Origin: Altibacter sp. HG106
Lineage (GTDB): Bacteria > Bacteroidota > Bacteroidia > Flavobacteriales > Flavobacteriaceae
DNA length: 64,000 nucleotides
NCBI RefSeq assembly: GCF_028561755.1
Contig: NZ_JAQQTD010000004.1
Coordinates: forward strand, 186,001-250,000
Reading direction: 5' to 3'
Positions 51,157 through 62,000 of this stretch are shown here, one piece after another; positions within the stretch are counted from its first letter, which is position 1, and the number at the start of each line of letters is the position of its first letter. The notes below the pieces were generated by a model that ran no database searches, was not told where the DNA came from, and saw only the letters and a program-made list of their open reading frames with translations. A program made the translations under genes and the position numbers.

Positions 51157-53400
51157 ATGAGAACTCTAATTACCGTTTTGCTTCTATGCAGCATGAGCGT
51201 TCTTACCGCTCAGGAGACTACTGTGGTGGACGACCCAAAAGTAGGGCTGGTGCTAAGCGGGGGTGGTGCCAAAGGGTTGGCTCATATAGGCGTGTTGAAA
51301 GAATTGGAGGCCGCTGGGGTACGAATCGATTACATTGGCGGGACTAGCATGGGCGCCATTGTAGGGTCTTTGTATGCTGCGGGCTATAACGCGCAACAGC
51401 TGGATTCGATCTTTACAAATCTCGATTTTGATACACTTATTCAAGACGATATTCCAAGAAGCGCTAAGACCTTTTATGAAAAGGACGATGCCGAAACCTA
51501 TGCGGTAACATTGCCATTCGATAATTTTAAACTGGGATTTCCATCGGGGATTTCGAAGGGACAAAATGTCTATAATTTATTATCGCGTTTGCTGATACAT
51601 GTGTATGATGTAGAAGACTTTACCAAGCTCCAGATTCCGTTCTTTTGTGTGGCCACCAATGTCGAAACCGGGCAAGAGGTGATTCTCGATCGTGGCTACT
51701 TACCTAGAGCTGTTACCGCCAGTGGTGCCTTGCCAACCTTGTTCAGTCCGGTGAAGATAAACGATACGATCTTCGTGGATGGGGGTGTGGTGAACAATTA
51801 TCCCGTGGAAGAGGTTCGCGCACGGGGTGCCGATATTATTATTGGAGTAGATGTTCAGGATAGTTTGCGAGATCGGAAGTCGTTGCGGTCTGCTATCGAT
51901 GTACTGGTTCAGATAAACAATTATCGCACTATCAACGACATGAAAGCTAAAAGAGAATTGACCGATGTCTACATCAATCCGAAAATTGATGACTTCACCG
52001 TGGTGTCATTCGATGAAGGCCGAAAGATCATCACTTCGGGAACACAAGCGGCTTTGCGAGAGAAGTCGGCGCTAGAAGCCATTGCGGCGCGACAACGCAA
52101 CACCGAACGCAGCCCGGTAACCTTTAATACCAGCACCTCAATTTATATCACCGACGTAGGAATTGAAGGCAACGAAAGTTATACCCGTTCGTATGTCCTA
52201 GGAAAGTTGAAGTTACAAACCCCGGCTAATGTTTCCTATAAAAAATTCAATGAAGGGGTTAATAACCTCTCGGCGACGGGTAATTTTGACCAGATTAACT
52301 ATCGCCTGGTTCCCGATCCCGAGCAACCCGAGCACTATTCCGTTCAATTTGATTTGGTAGAAAACGAATCGAAAACCCAATTGCGCCTGGGGTTGCACTA
52401 TGATGACCTGTTCCGTTCGGCCGGCTTGGTGAACATCACCCGTAAGCGATTATTCACGAACAATGACGTAACCTCCTTAGACCTGATCATAGGAGATAAT
52501 CTTCGGTATAATTTTGAATATTATATCGATAAAGGGTTTTATTGGAGCATCGGACTTACCTCGGCCTTTAATTCGTTTGAGAAAGAGGTGCGTAGTGAGT
52601 TTATCCTCAACCAGCCTTCATTAGATGAGCCGATTGAGGTGAATGAATTGAATCTTCGCTATGACGATTTTACCAACACGGTATTCGTGCAAACGCTTTT
52701 CCGAAGAAGCTTTTTATTATCCCTGGGGGCAGAACACAAATGGCTTCGTTTTTTGACCGAAACCATCGGTACAGATGAAGACGACCTTCCTCGAACCGTT
52801 TTTGAAAATACCAATTATGTGAGTGCCTTCGGAAAACTTACTTACGATACCTTTGATAACAAATTCTATCCGCGAAGCGGACTGTATTTTCACGGCGATT
52901 TTCACTGGTATCTCTGGGCCGATGGTACCAATACGGTATTTGAGCCATTTTCTATTGCCAAGGCGAAAGCAGCATGGGCGCAGCCCTTAACGTCGCGTAT
53001 CGCCGTTGTGCTTTCCACAGAAGGAGGATTTAAATGGGGTGATCGCCGCACCAAATCGTTGGACTTTTTCGTAGGAGGTTACGGGTTCAAACCGTTGAAC
53101 AATATTATTCCGTTTTCAGGATATGAAGCCCTTAGCTTGCGAGGTGACACTTATCTCCTGTCTCGATTAGTGGTGGACTATGAGGTTTTCCGGAAAAACC
53201 ACCTGCTACTTTCAGGCAATATCGCAAACGTGGGAGACGCCTTATTTGAAAGAGGGCAGTGGATAGACCGAATCAATTACAGCGGGGTGGCTATTGGATA
53301 TGCTCTAGAAACTTTTTTAGGGCCTATTGCCATTCAGTACGCTTATGTGCCCGAGGAGAATACAGATGAATTTTATGTTAATCTAGGCTTCCGTTTTTAA
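51157..53400 (+). CDS. Patatin-like phospholipase fused to POTRA and beta-barrel (PlpD/type Vd-like)
   Basis: After a signal peptide (1-19) comes a patatin domain with GGGAKG (35-40), the nucleophile Ser64 in GGTSMG and the catalytic Asp208 in DGG. A POTRA-like domain follows (about 330-400, IYITDVGIEGNESYTRSYV), then an Omp85-type barrel that ends FYVNLGFRF. This is the layout of type Vd autotransporters such as PlpD, so the lipase is probably placed at the cell surface. Start at 51157 is chosen for the signal peptide. It follows uvrC by 1 base. Confidence 0.9.
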   Translation: MRTLITVLLLCSMSVLTAQETTVVDDPKVGLVLSGGGAKGLAHIGVLKELEAAGVRIDYIGGTSMGAIVGSLYAAGYNAQQLDSIFTNLDFDTLIQDDIPRSAKTFYEKDDAETYAVTLPFDNFKLGFPSGISKGQNVYNLLSRLLIHVYDVEDFTKLQIPFFCVATNVETGQEVILDRGYLPRAVTASGALPTLFSPVKINDTIFVDGGVVNNYPVEEVRARGADIIIGVDVQDSLRDRKSLRSAIDVLVQINNYRTINDMKAKRELTDVYINPKIDDFTVVSFDEGRKIITSGTQAALREKSALEAIAARQRNTERSPVTFNTSTSIYITDVGIEGNESYTRSYVLGKLKLQTPANVSYKKFNEGVNNLSATGNFDQINYRLVPDPEQPEHYSVQFDLVENESKTQLRLGLHYDDLFRSAGLVNITRKRLFTNNDVTSLDLIIGDNLRYNFEYYIDKGFYWSIGLTSAFNSFEKEVRSEFILNQPSLDEPIEVNELNLRYDDFTNTVFVQTLFRRSFLLSLGAEHKWLRFLTETIGTDEDDLPRTVFENTNYVSAFGKLTYDTFDNKFYPRSGLYFHGDFHWYLWADGTNTVFEPFSIAKAKAAWAQPLTSRIAVVLSTEGGFKWGDRRTKSLDFFVGGYGFKPLNNIIPFSGYEALSLRGDTYLLSRLVVDYEVFRKNHLLLSGNIANVGDALFERGQWIDRINYSGVAIGYALETFLGPIAIQYAYVPEENTDEFYVNLGFRF

Positions 53401-53460
53401 GGTTTTCTTAGTCCTATTACCCTTAAAAATTACGATATTTGTAAGGAAAACATTTGTTTT

Positions 53461-54627
53461 ATGCCATTTTATCATCAATTAGGAAAAATTCCTCCTAAAC
53501 GACATACACAATTCAGAAAAGCGGATGGTACCTTATATGCCGAACAGCTTTTTGGAACCATCGGTTTCGACGGAATGTACAGCAACCTGTATCACGAACA
53601 ACGTCCTACCCAGGTAAAGGAAATAAAAGGTCAGCAAGACGTTAGACCGAAGGTAGCGAAAGACGTGAACATACAATCGTATCGTTTTCGCGGTTTTGAA
53701 GTACCTCCCACAGCCGATTATCTCGAGAGTAGGAAGACCCTACTTACCAATAAGGATTGTAGTATTATTCTGGCCGCGCCTCAGCAATCTCAGGAGTCGT
53801 ATTTTTACAAGAACACCGATGCCGACGAATTGATCTTTATCCACAAAGGCAGCGGGACCCTGCGGACGCACATGGGGAATATCGATTTTAAGTACGGCGA
53901 TTATTTGGTGATTCCCCGCGGAATGATCTATAAAATGCGTTTCGACGATGCCGAAAACAGATTGTTTATCGTAGAATCTAGAACCCCTATCTATACGCCG
54001 AAGCGCTACCGCAATTGGTTCGGACAATTGCTGGAGCATTCGCCCTTTTGCGAACGCGATATCCGAAAGCCCGATCAGCTGGAAACACATAATGAGAATG
54101 GATCGTTTTTGATGAAAGTCAAAAAGAAAGACGTGATATTCGATATGGTATATGCTTCACACCCCTTCGATGTGGTGGGCTATGACGGTTATAACTATCC
54201 ATATGCCTTCTCGATCCACGACTTTGAACCCATAACAGGTCGCATTCATCAACCACCACCGGTACATCAAACCTTTGAAACCAGTGCGTTTGTGGTCTGT
54301 AGTTTTGTCCCTAGATTATACGATTATCATCCCGATAGCATCCCGGCACCCTACAATCATAGCAACATTGACAGTGATGAGGTGTTGTATTATGTAGATG
54401 GTGACTTTATGAGTCGAAACGATATTGCAGCGGGACACATTTCACTGCATCCGGCAGGAATACCCCACGGTCCGCATCCCGGTGCGACCGAGCGGAGTAT
54501 CGGAAAAGTGAAAACCGATGAGTTGGCCGTGATGGTCGATACTTTTGCGCCGCTTCAGGTGACCGAAGAGGCCTTAAAAATCGCCGATGATACCTATTTC
54601 CAATCTTGGTTGGAAAAGAATGAATAA
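53461..54627 (+). CDS. hmgA: Homogentisate 1,2-dioxygenase
   Basis: Cupin-type Fe(II) dioxygenase of 388 aa. Recognised by YKMRFDDAENRLF, the iron-ligand region SDEVLYYVDGDF with Glu and the HPAGIPHGPHPG with catalytic and ligand His. It opens the ring of homogentisate to maleylacetoacetate in tyrosine breakdown. It is followed after 32 bases by hppD, which makes its substrate. A -7-like GATATTTG is visible about 25 bases upstream of the ATG. Confidence 0.93.
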   Translation: MPFYHQLGKIPPKRHTQFRKADGTLYAEQLFGTIGFDGMYSNLYHEQRPTQVKEIKGQQDVRPKVAKDVNIQSYRFRGFEVPPTADYLESRKTLLTNKDCSIILAAPQQSQESYFYKNTDADELIFIHKGSGTLRTHMGNIDFKYGDYLVIPRGMIYKMRFDDAENRLFIVESRTPIYTPKRYRNWFGQLLEHSPFCERDIRKPDQLETHNENGSFLMKVKKKDVIFDMVYASHPFDVVGYDGYNYPYAFSIHDFEPITGRIHQPPPVHQTFETSAFVVCSFVPRLYDYHPDSIPAPYNHSNIDSDEVLYYVDGDFMSRNDIAAGHISLHPAGIPHGPHPGATERSIGKVKTDELAVMVDTFAPLQVTEEALKIADDTYFQSWLEKNE

Positions 54628-54659
54628 CAAACACATTTTCAGAAAAAATATTGAATAGC

Positions 54660-55799
54660 ATGACAACCGATACCACGTCTCAAAAACTAAAAAAAGTCGT
54701 TCCTCAGGCGGAAGATTTTCTTCCCTTATTAGGAACCGATTTCGTTGAACTCTACGTAGGCAACGCAAAACAAGCGGCTTACTATTATCAAACCGCTTGG
54801 GGTTTTCAGCCTATTGCCTATCGCGGACTCGAAACGGGAAGTAAAGACAGTGTTTCCTATGTACTGCAACAGGGAAAAATCAGATTGGTCCTTACTTCGG
54901 CCTTAAAACCCGAGGGTGAAATTAACCAGCACATCGAAGCACACGGCGACGGGGTGAAGGTAGTAGCACTTTGGGTAGATGATGCTACAAAAAGCTTTGA
55001 AGAAACCACCAAACGCGGGGCAAAACCGTATATGGAGCCGACGCAACGAAAAGACGATAACGGCACCGTAACCCTTTCTGGAATTCATACCTACGGAGAA
55101 ACGGTACACGTATTTGTAGAGCGATCTAATTATGACGGGCCTTTTTTGCCTGGCTACAAGGCCATCGATAAATCGTACAAAACAGCTACAGTAGGGCTGA
55201 AATATATTGACCATATGGTCGGAAATGTAGGTTGGAATGAAATGAATAAATGGGTAGAGTTCTATGCCAAGGTAATGGGATTTGCACAGCTGGTCTCTTT
55301 TGATGATAAAGATATCTCTACAGAATATACAGCCTTGATGAGTAAGGTGATGAGCAATGGCAACGGACGAATTAAATTTCCCATCAACGAGCCGGCGGAA
55401 GGAAGAAAGAAGTCACAAATTGAAGAATACATCGAATTCTACAATGGTGCCGGCGTGCAACACATCGCAGTGGCAACCGACAACATTATTGAAACCGTCA
55501 CGCAGCTTCGCGATCGCGGCGTCGAATTTTTGTATGTTCCAGACACGTATTATGATACCGTACTTGACCGTGTAGGCGAGATCGACGAGGATTTGGAGCC
55601 ACTGAAAGAGTTGGGAGTACTTATCGATAGAGATGACGAAGGCTATTTGCTTCAAATATTCACCAAGCCCGTGCTCGACCGTCCTACCATGTTCTTTGAG
55701 ATCATTCAACGAAAAGGAGCGCAATCTTTTGGCAAAGGAAACTTTAAAGCGCTGTTTGAAGCCATTGAAAGAGAACAGGAAGCACGCGGCACACTATAA
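54660..55799 (+). CDS. hppD: 4-hydroxyphenylpyruvate dioxygenase
   Basis: Two glyoxalase/VOC-type halves in 379 aa with iron ligands His in KYIDHMVGNV, His in GVQHIAVAT and Glu in MFFEIIQRKGAQSFGKGNFKAL. It converts 4-hydroxyphenylpyruvate to homogentisate. ATG at 54660 is used; an in-frame TTG lies three codons upstream. It forms an operon with hmgA. Confidence 0.96.
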   Translation: MTTDTTSQKLKKVVPQAEDFLPLLGTDFVELYVGNAKQAAYYYQTAWGFQPIAYRGLETGSKDSVSYVLQQGKIRLVLTSALKPEGEINQHIEAHGDGVKVVALWVDDATKSFEETTKRGAKPYMEPTQRKDDNGTVTLSGIHTYGETVHVFVERSNYDGPFLPGYKAIDKSYKTATVGLKYIDHMVGNVGWNEMNKWVEFYAKVMGFAQLVSFDDKDISTEYTALMSKVMSNGNGRIKFPINEPAEGRKKSQIEEYIEFYNGAGVQHIAVATDNIIETVTQLRDRGVEFLYVPDTYYDTVLDRVGEIDEDLEPLKELGVLIDRDDEGYLLQIFTKPVLDRPTMFFEIIQRKGAQSFGKGNFKALFEAIEREQEARGTL

Positions 55800-55816
55800 A
55801 CAAATTGTAACGAATA

Positions 55817-55850
55817 AGAAACTCCGCCGTCTATTTCGGTGGAGTTTCTT
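55817..55850 (+). terminator. Terminator after hppD
   Basis: AGAAACTCCGCCG and CGGTGGAGTTTCT pair over 13 positions with one G-U, followed by T-rich sequence. It separates the tyrosine operon from the DUF3108 gene. Confidence 0.75.
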
Positions 55851-55904
55851 TATTTTTGGAACAGAACTTGCAAATGGATAGTTATAACGCTTAACAACGC
55901 CCAA

Positions 55905-56678
55905 ATGAGAACCGCCTTTTGCCTACTTTTAGCATGCTTCACTTCTGTCGTTTTGATCGCTCAGGAGAAAGCCTACGGTGATGGAGAATGGTTCAAATTT
56001 CGTGTTCATTACGGATTTGTGACGGCGGGATACGCCACTCTGGAAGTCAATGAAACCACCCTACGCGGGAAGCCGGTCTTTCACATCAAGGGATTCGGGG
56101 AAACAGTAGGCGCATCCCGATGGTTCTTTAAGGTGGAAGACAATTATCAGTCGTATGTGGATGTTAAAAAGGATATTCCGTATCGTTTTATTCGGAAAAT
56201 AGACGAAGGAGGACATACCAAAGACATTCAGATCGATTTTGATCAGGACAATCGAATCGCCGTAGTCCATAATAAAAAACACGAAACGGTAGATCGCGTC
56301 TCTTTTCCGAAGGATGCCCAAGATATGGTCTCTGCTTTTTACTATCTTCGCAACAATTTGGACGTCAGTTCGCTGAAGGAAGGGGATACCATGGACATGA
56401 ATATGTTCTTCGACAAAGAGAACTTTGTCTTCCGCTTGAAATTCTTGGGTCGGGAAACCCTCCGTACGAAATTTGGGAAGGTACCCTGCTTAAAATTTCG
56501 ACCGTATGTTCAGGCCGGACGGGTGTTCAAAGAGAAAGAAAGTTTGACCGTTTGGGTAACCGACGACGATAATAAGATGCCAATGTTGATCAAAGCTGAA
56601 TTAGCGGTAGGGTCACTAAAAGCAAGCCTTTCCGAATTTAAAGGGCTTCGGCATTCTTTTCGTATCTTAGCCGACTAG
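55905..56678 (+). CDS. DUF3108 periplasmic protein
   Basis: A signal peptide (MRTAFCLLLACFTSVVLIAQ) and the DUF3108 opening GEWFKFRVHYGFVTAGYATLEV followed by WFFKVEDNYQSYVD identify the family (257 aa). The fold is a long beta sheet, possibly lipid binding; the function is not known. It begins 106 bases after hppD behind a terminator and ends 6 bases before the tryptophan dioxygenase start, so it pairs with that gene rather than with hppD. The ATG at 55905 is chosen for the signal peptide. Confidence 0.85.
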   Translation: MRTAFCLLLACFTSVVLIAQEKAYGDGEWFKFRVHYGFVTAGYATLEVNETTLRGKPVFHIKGFGETVGASRWFFKVEDNYQSYVDVKKDIPYRFIRKIDEGGHTKDIQIDFDQDNRIAVVHNKKHETVDRVSFPKDAQDMVSAFYYLRNNLDVSSLKEGDTMDMNMFFDKENFVFRLKFLGRETLRTKFGKVPCLKFRPYVQAGRVFKEKESLTVWVTDDDNKMPMLIKAELAVGSLKASLSEFKGLRHSFRILAD

Positions 56679-56684
56679 CGACAC

Positions 56685-57665
56685 ATGGAGAAATCAGACC
56701 GCATCCCCGAGAAGATTCAACAGTTAGAAACGAAATTCAAAAATTCGGGTCAGGATCTGGGCTCCTATCTCGACGGCTTGCTGTACGACCGCTATCTTAC
56801 CTATTGGGATTATATTCATTTGGATACCTTGCTCAGTCTTCAGATTCCAAGAACGCATTTTCCAGATGAAGAAATATTTATCGGCTACCACCAGATTACA
56901 GAGTTGTATTTTAAGTTGATCATTCATGAGATCAAACAGTTGTTGGATGACAAACTGCAACAGGCCGATTTTTTCCGAAAGAAGGCCGTACGTATCAACC
57001 GATACTTCAGAATTCTGATTGACTCCTTCGATGTTATGATTCTTGGGATGGACCGCGAACAATTTCTGAAGTTCCGAATGTCCCTATTACCCGCTAGCGG
57101 CTTTCAGTCGGCGCAATTCCGAATGATCGAATTCTACTGTACGCCCTTGTTGAACTTAGTTCACGAGTCGGTAAGGAAGGATTTTTCCGAAGCAGATTCT
57201 CTAGAAACCCTGTTTGAAAATGTCTACTGGAAACGAGGCGCGACCGATTCAGAAACCAAAGAGAAAACGCTTACGTTAAAACAATTTGAGTATCGATATA
57301 CACCGCGTTTCATTCGCATTATCAAAGAAGTGGCTGGACACACCCTTCAGGATAAATACCTGCAGTTGCCTGAGAACGAACGAAACGATGAACGCCTAAT
57401 ACAAGAATTGCGAAAATTAGACGTTAGAGTTAATGTAGATTGGCCGTTGATGCATATGGGGGCGGCCTATCGTTATTTAAATACCGAAAGAGGCAAAGAA
57501 ATTTCAGCAACCGGTGGTACCAATTGGAAAGATTTTTTACCACCAAGCTTTCAGAAGATCCATTTTTTTCCTACCCTTTGGTCTCAAAAAGAACGAGAGG
57601 AATGGGGCAAAGAATGGGTAACCCACACATTTAATTCAGATAACACCCAAAAAAAGAAAGAATAG
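56685..57665 (+). CDS. kynA: Tryptophan 2,3-dioxygenase
   Basis: Heme dioxygenase of 326 aa. The substrate-side motif is EEIFIGYHQITELYFKLIIH and the later region has QFRMIEF. The proximal heme His is probably in WPLMHMGAAYRYL, followed by the ATGGTNW loop that closes over tryptophan. It opens the indole ring to N-formylkynurenine, the first step of the kynurenine route. The sequence is divergent from proteobacterial enzymes but the order of motifs is intact. No kynureninase or formamidase is nearby. Confidence 0.9.
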   Translation: MEKSDRIPEKIQQLETKFKNSGQDLGSYLDGLLYDRYLTYWDYIHLDTLLSLQIPRTHFPDEEIFIGYHQITELYFKLIIHEIKQLLDDKLQQADFFRKKAVRINRYFRILIDSFDVMILGMDREQFLKFRMSLLPASGFQSAQFRMIEFYCTPLLNLVHESVRKDFSEADSLETLFENVYWKRGATDSETKEKTLTLKQFEYRYTPRFIRIIKEVAGHTLQDKYLQLPENERNDERLIQELRKLDVRVNVDWPLMHMGAAYRYLNTERGKEISATGGTNWKDFLPPSFQKIHFFPTLWSQKEREEWGKEWVTHTFNSDNTQKKKE

Positions 57666-57666
57666 A

Positions 57667-58929
57667 TTGAAGCGAATTTTAGGATTTTTGATGGTACCGT
57701 TAGCCCTGCTAACTGCCTGTGATGCAGCAAAAGATGATATACTTGAAGAAGAGGTATACGAAGAAGTAACACCCGCCATCATTGAAGAGTACGGTTATGT
57801 ATTAAACGATTTTGAGGTGATTCGCGACACCATCAGACCAGGGGATACTTTTGGTGGAATTTTAGATCAAAATGGAGTGTCTCAATTGAAGATCTTAGAA
57901 GCGGCAACCACTTTTAGAGATAGTTTCGATGTACGTCGCATGGTGGTTGGAAAGCCCTATGTGCTTCTTAATGCCAAAGATACTACCCAGCAAACACAAG
58001 TCTTTATTTACGAAAAAAACAAAGTAGATTATGCCGTGGTAGACCTTCGGGATACCGTCACGGTCTATAACGATGCCAAGCCGGTTTCGGTAGTAGAAAA
58101 AGTGGCTTCGGGGATTATTAGCAGTTCTCTTTCGGAAACCATGGCAGAAAATGATTTGAGCCCGTACATGACAGACCGGCTTGCAAATATTTACGCATGG
58201 ACCGTTAACTTCTTTCACCTTCAGAAGGGCGATAATTTCAGAATTATCTATACTGAAAAATTTATCAACGATACCATTCCTGCGGGTTTACATGAAATTA
58301 AAGCGGCCTATTTTGAACATAGAGACCGTCCTATTTACGCCTTCAAATTTAAGCCTGAGAATGGCGACGATTCGATGGTGGCAGATTTTTTTGATTTGGA
58401 TGCCAACAACCTGCGGCGCGCCTTCTTGAAGTCTCCTATTGAATTTAACTATAGAATTTCTTCACGTTACAACCTGAAAAGACGTATCAAATACTACGGG
58501 TACAAGATCAGACCGCATAAGGGCACCGACTTTGCCGCGGCTATTGGAACACCAATTCTTGCCACGGCAGATGGCGTCGTGACCAAAAGTGAGCGTCGGG
58601 GAGGAAACGGAAATTATGTGAAGATCAAACATAACGATACCTACGAAACCCAATACTTGCACATGCGCAAACGCAATGTGAGAAAAGGCGATTATGTGCG
58701 GCAAGGAGATGTAATCGGATGGGTAGGAATGACCGGAAATACCGGAGGCCCGCATGTGTGTTACCGCTTCTGGAAAAACGGAAAACAAGTAGATCCTTTC
58801 AAACAAGACCTGCCTGCTTCTGAGTCATTGGCACCTCAATTTCAAGAGGAGTACTATCAATTTATGGCGCCGTTAAAGGAGCGAATTGACTGCATCCCGT
58901 ACAAGAATATCGAAGAGCCGGCTAGCTAG
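57667..58929 (+). CDS. M23 family peptidoglycan endopeptidase lipoprotein with HVC variant motif
   Basis: A lipoprotein signal (LLTAC, Cys18) precedes a LysM-like/OapA-like region and a C-terminal LytM domain. The zinc motif HxxxD is intact (His284, Asp288 in HKGTD) and the YLHM His is present, but the final HxH is H363-V-C365 (GGPHVCYRFWKNGK). The enzyme would cleave peptide cross-links in the cell wall. TTG at 57667 is the only start that keeps the signal, 1 base after the tryptophan dioxygenase stop. Confidence 0.9.
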   Translation: MKRILGFLMVPLALLTACDAAKDDILEEEVYEEVTPAIIEEYGYVLNDFEVIRDTIRPGDTFGGILDQNGVSQLKILEAATTFRDSFDVRRMVVGKPYVLLNAKDTTQQTQVFIYEKNKVDYAVVDLRDTVTVYNDAKPVSVVEKVASGIISSSLSETMAENDLSPYMTDRLANIYAWTVNFFHLQKGDNFRIIYTEKFINDTIPAGLHEIKAAYFEHRDRPIYAFKFKPENGDDSMVADFFDLDANNLRRAFLKSPIEFNYRISSRYNLKRRIKYYGYKIRPHKGTDFAAAIGTPILATADGVVTKSERRGGNGNYVKIKHNDTYETQYLHMRKRNVRKGDYVRQGDVIGWVGMTGNTGGPHVCYRFWKNGKQVDPFKQDLPASESLAPQFQEEYYQFMAPLKERIDCIPYKNIEEPAS

Positions 58930-59040
58930 TAATCAGCTTGCAATCAAGGCATTATAATTTTACGTACTTAAAATTTCGTTGTATCTTTAGCTTATCATTT
59001 TCTTAACCTTGTAATAATAGGGCGAGGCATCCTGTGGGAT

Positions 59041-59048
59041 TATTTTTG
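59041..59048 (+). promoter_or_regulatory. -7 promoter box of the Oar-like receptor
   Basis: TATTTTTG fits TAnnTTTG and lies 28 bases before the ATG at 59077. A -33 element is not clear. Confidence 0.5.
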
Positions 59049-59076
59049 CGAAACACTATAATCTAAACACAGGACA

Positions 59077-62000
59077 ATGAAAAAATTACTACTTCTAATG
59101 ACCTTTTTGGCAGTTGGAGTTGTGACGACTTGGGCACAGGGAGTTACAACCTCTTCCATCAACGGTCGAATTACCGATGCTGAAGGCGAGCCTTTGGCAG
59201 GAGCCAATGTTGTTGCGCTGCATGTAGAATCCGGAACGAAGTACGGAGCCATATCCGATTTTGAGGGATATTACCGCGTGCCCAACATGCGTCCGGGAGG
59301 ACCATACACCATCACTATCAGTTATGTTGGTTTTGAAAGTTTTGAACGACAGAACGTTTTTCTTCAGTTGGGAGATTCCCAACGTATTAGCGCCAATATG
59401 TCGGAAGCGGCAAGCGCGCTCGACGAGGTGGTGATCACCGCACAACGCAACAATATCTTTGACAGCAATCGCACCGGAACGGAAACCACCGTTACGGAAC
59501 GCGATATTTTAACCTTGCCGGCGGCCTCTCGATCGGTAGCCGACTTTGTTCGGGTGACCCCACAAGCACAGCTTACGGAAGGGAACGATGGATTTTCAAT
59601 CTCAATTGGCGGTCAAAATAATCGCTACAATGCTATATATATTGACGGTGCTGTTAATAATGATGTTTTTGGATTGGCCGGATCAGGGACTAACGGCGGT
59701 CAGACAGGAGTAAACCCATTCTCGGTAGATGCTATTGAAAGTTTTCAAGTAAACATTGCGCCTTTCGATGTGCGTCAGTCGGGTTTCTCCGGAGGATCAA
59801 TCAGTGCTATTACGCGTTCGGGTACCAACCAAATTGAAGCGTCAGCCTATAGTTTTCTTCGGAATGAAAGTCTCGCCGGAAAAACGCCTCCCGACTTAGT
59901 GGGAGAAGGAGAAAGTCGTGAAAAACTGGCGGAGTTTTCAGCACTTACCTATGGGGCACGTATTGGAGGCCCTATTATAAAAGACAAACTTTTCTTCTTT
60001 GTAAATTATGAGCGTCAGGAGGATGAGACCCCCCAACCTTTTAATTTCAGCAATTATATTGGGAGATCTTCCTTAGACGACCTCAACAACCTAAGCAACT
60101 TCTTAATTAACAATTACGGCTATAACCCGGGTGGATTCGCAAACAATACCCGAACGTTGGAGAGTGACAAGATCACGGCGAAGATCGACTGGAACATAAA
60201 CGATAACAATAAGATTTCGTTGCGCCATGGGTTGGTGAAGGCCGATAATTTGGAAGCGCGTAGTTCAGGAAGAACCTCCATCGGCTTTATCAATGGATCT
60301 GAAGCGTTTGAATCGACTACAAACTCTACCGCGCTGGAATGGAATTCAACCTTGAGTCAGAAGGTATCTAATAAAATGGTGATAGGATATACCGCTGTAC
60401 GGGACGATCGCGATCCTTCCGGAAATCCATTCCCCACGGTTGATATTCAGGATGGCAACGGGTTTATTTCGTTTGGGTCAGAGCCGTTTTCTACGGCCAA
60501 CCTATTGAATCAGGATATATTTACCTTCAACGACAATTTAGAAGTATACTCAGGAAACCACACCTTTACCTTTGGAACCAATTTGGAGTATTCTAAGGTA
60601 AAAAACCTCTTCTTCGCTTTTAACTATGGCGATTACACCTTTGAGGATCAATTTGACGAAGCGGGAAATTTGATTTCTTCGGGACTGAATCAATTCTTAA
60701 CCATGCAAAATGCCGATGTATATCAGCATGGGTATTCGCTGGTGGGTAATGGGGTTACCGGAGACGAATCTGCAGGTGCCTCAGAATTTGAATTATTTCA
60801 GATGGCATTTTACGCTCAAGATGAGATCCAGCTTTCAGACAACTTCAAAGCAACCTATGGGATGCGCGTGGATATTCCGTATTGGGAAGACGGTCGTGCG
60901 AATGACGACTTCAATACGCGTACGGTTCCGCTGTTGCAGTCCTTTGGAAAAGACCTTCAGGGGGCACGTGTGGGACAAGGCATCAAGCCCAAAGCACATT
61001 TAAGTCCGCGACTCGGTATCAATTGGGATGTCTTCAATAATAATAGTACGCAAATTCGCGGAGGCTTAGGAATTTTCACCTCACGACTTCCGCTGGTATG
61101 GCCTGGCGGTACCTATAATAATAATGGGGTTACCGGTGGATTCGTTTTCAGAACCGATGTTCCTTTTTCTCCCGATATCAATAACCAATTGGAAGATCCA
61201 GAACCCGGAAGCGGTGCTACCGGCGGGAATGTTGATTTGTTCGCAAGAGATTTCAAATTGCCTCAGGTGATGAAATACAACATTGGGATCGATCAAAAGC
61301 TGCCTATCTGGGGCTTAGTTGCCAGCGCTGATTTCTTGTATACCGATGTCATTCAAGATATTTATTACGAAAACCTAAATTTGAAGGGGCCCGTGGGAAC
61401 CTTAAATGGAGCCGATGAACGTCCGTTTTATGACAGAGGGGATGTTATTGATGGAACCTACCAAGGGATCTACCTGGCTTCTAACACAGGATTGGGCTAC
61501 GCATATAATGCCACTATTTCGCTTCGGAAGCCGTTCGAAAATGGATTCCAAGGACAAGTTTCCTATACCTACGGAGATTCAGAAAAGGTATTTGAAGGAA
61601 CGTCTTCTCAAAACAGTTCGCAGTGGCGAAATATTCAGACAGTTAATGGTAAGAACAGTGACATTCCGGCGAGTCGTTCCGACTTTTCAGTAGGACACCG
61701 TATTACCTCGAATCTTTCCTATGAATTAACATGGAATGAAAATATCAAAACAACTATTGGACTATTTTATGAAGGTGCCGAAGGCGAACCTTTCAGTTAT
61801 ATCTATAACGAAGGGCGCGACCTGTTGAATGATGATTCTCGTGACAATGCCTTGATCTATGTTCCGGCATCTTCCGAAGAAATCACTTTTGTACCGCTGA
61901 CTGATAGCGACGGAAACGTAATCGCCACTCCCGAACAACAGTGGGAACAATTCAATGCTTTTATTGAAGGAGATGAGTATTTAAGAAGTCGTCGCGGACA

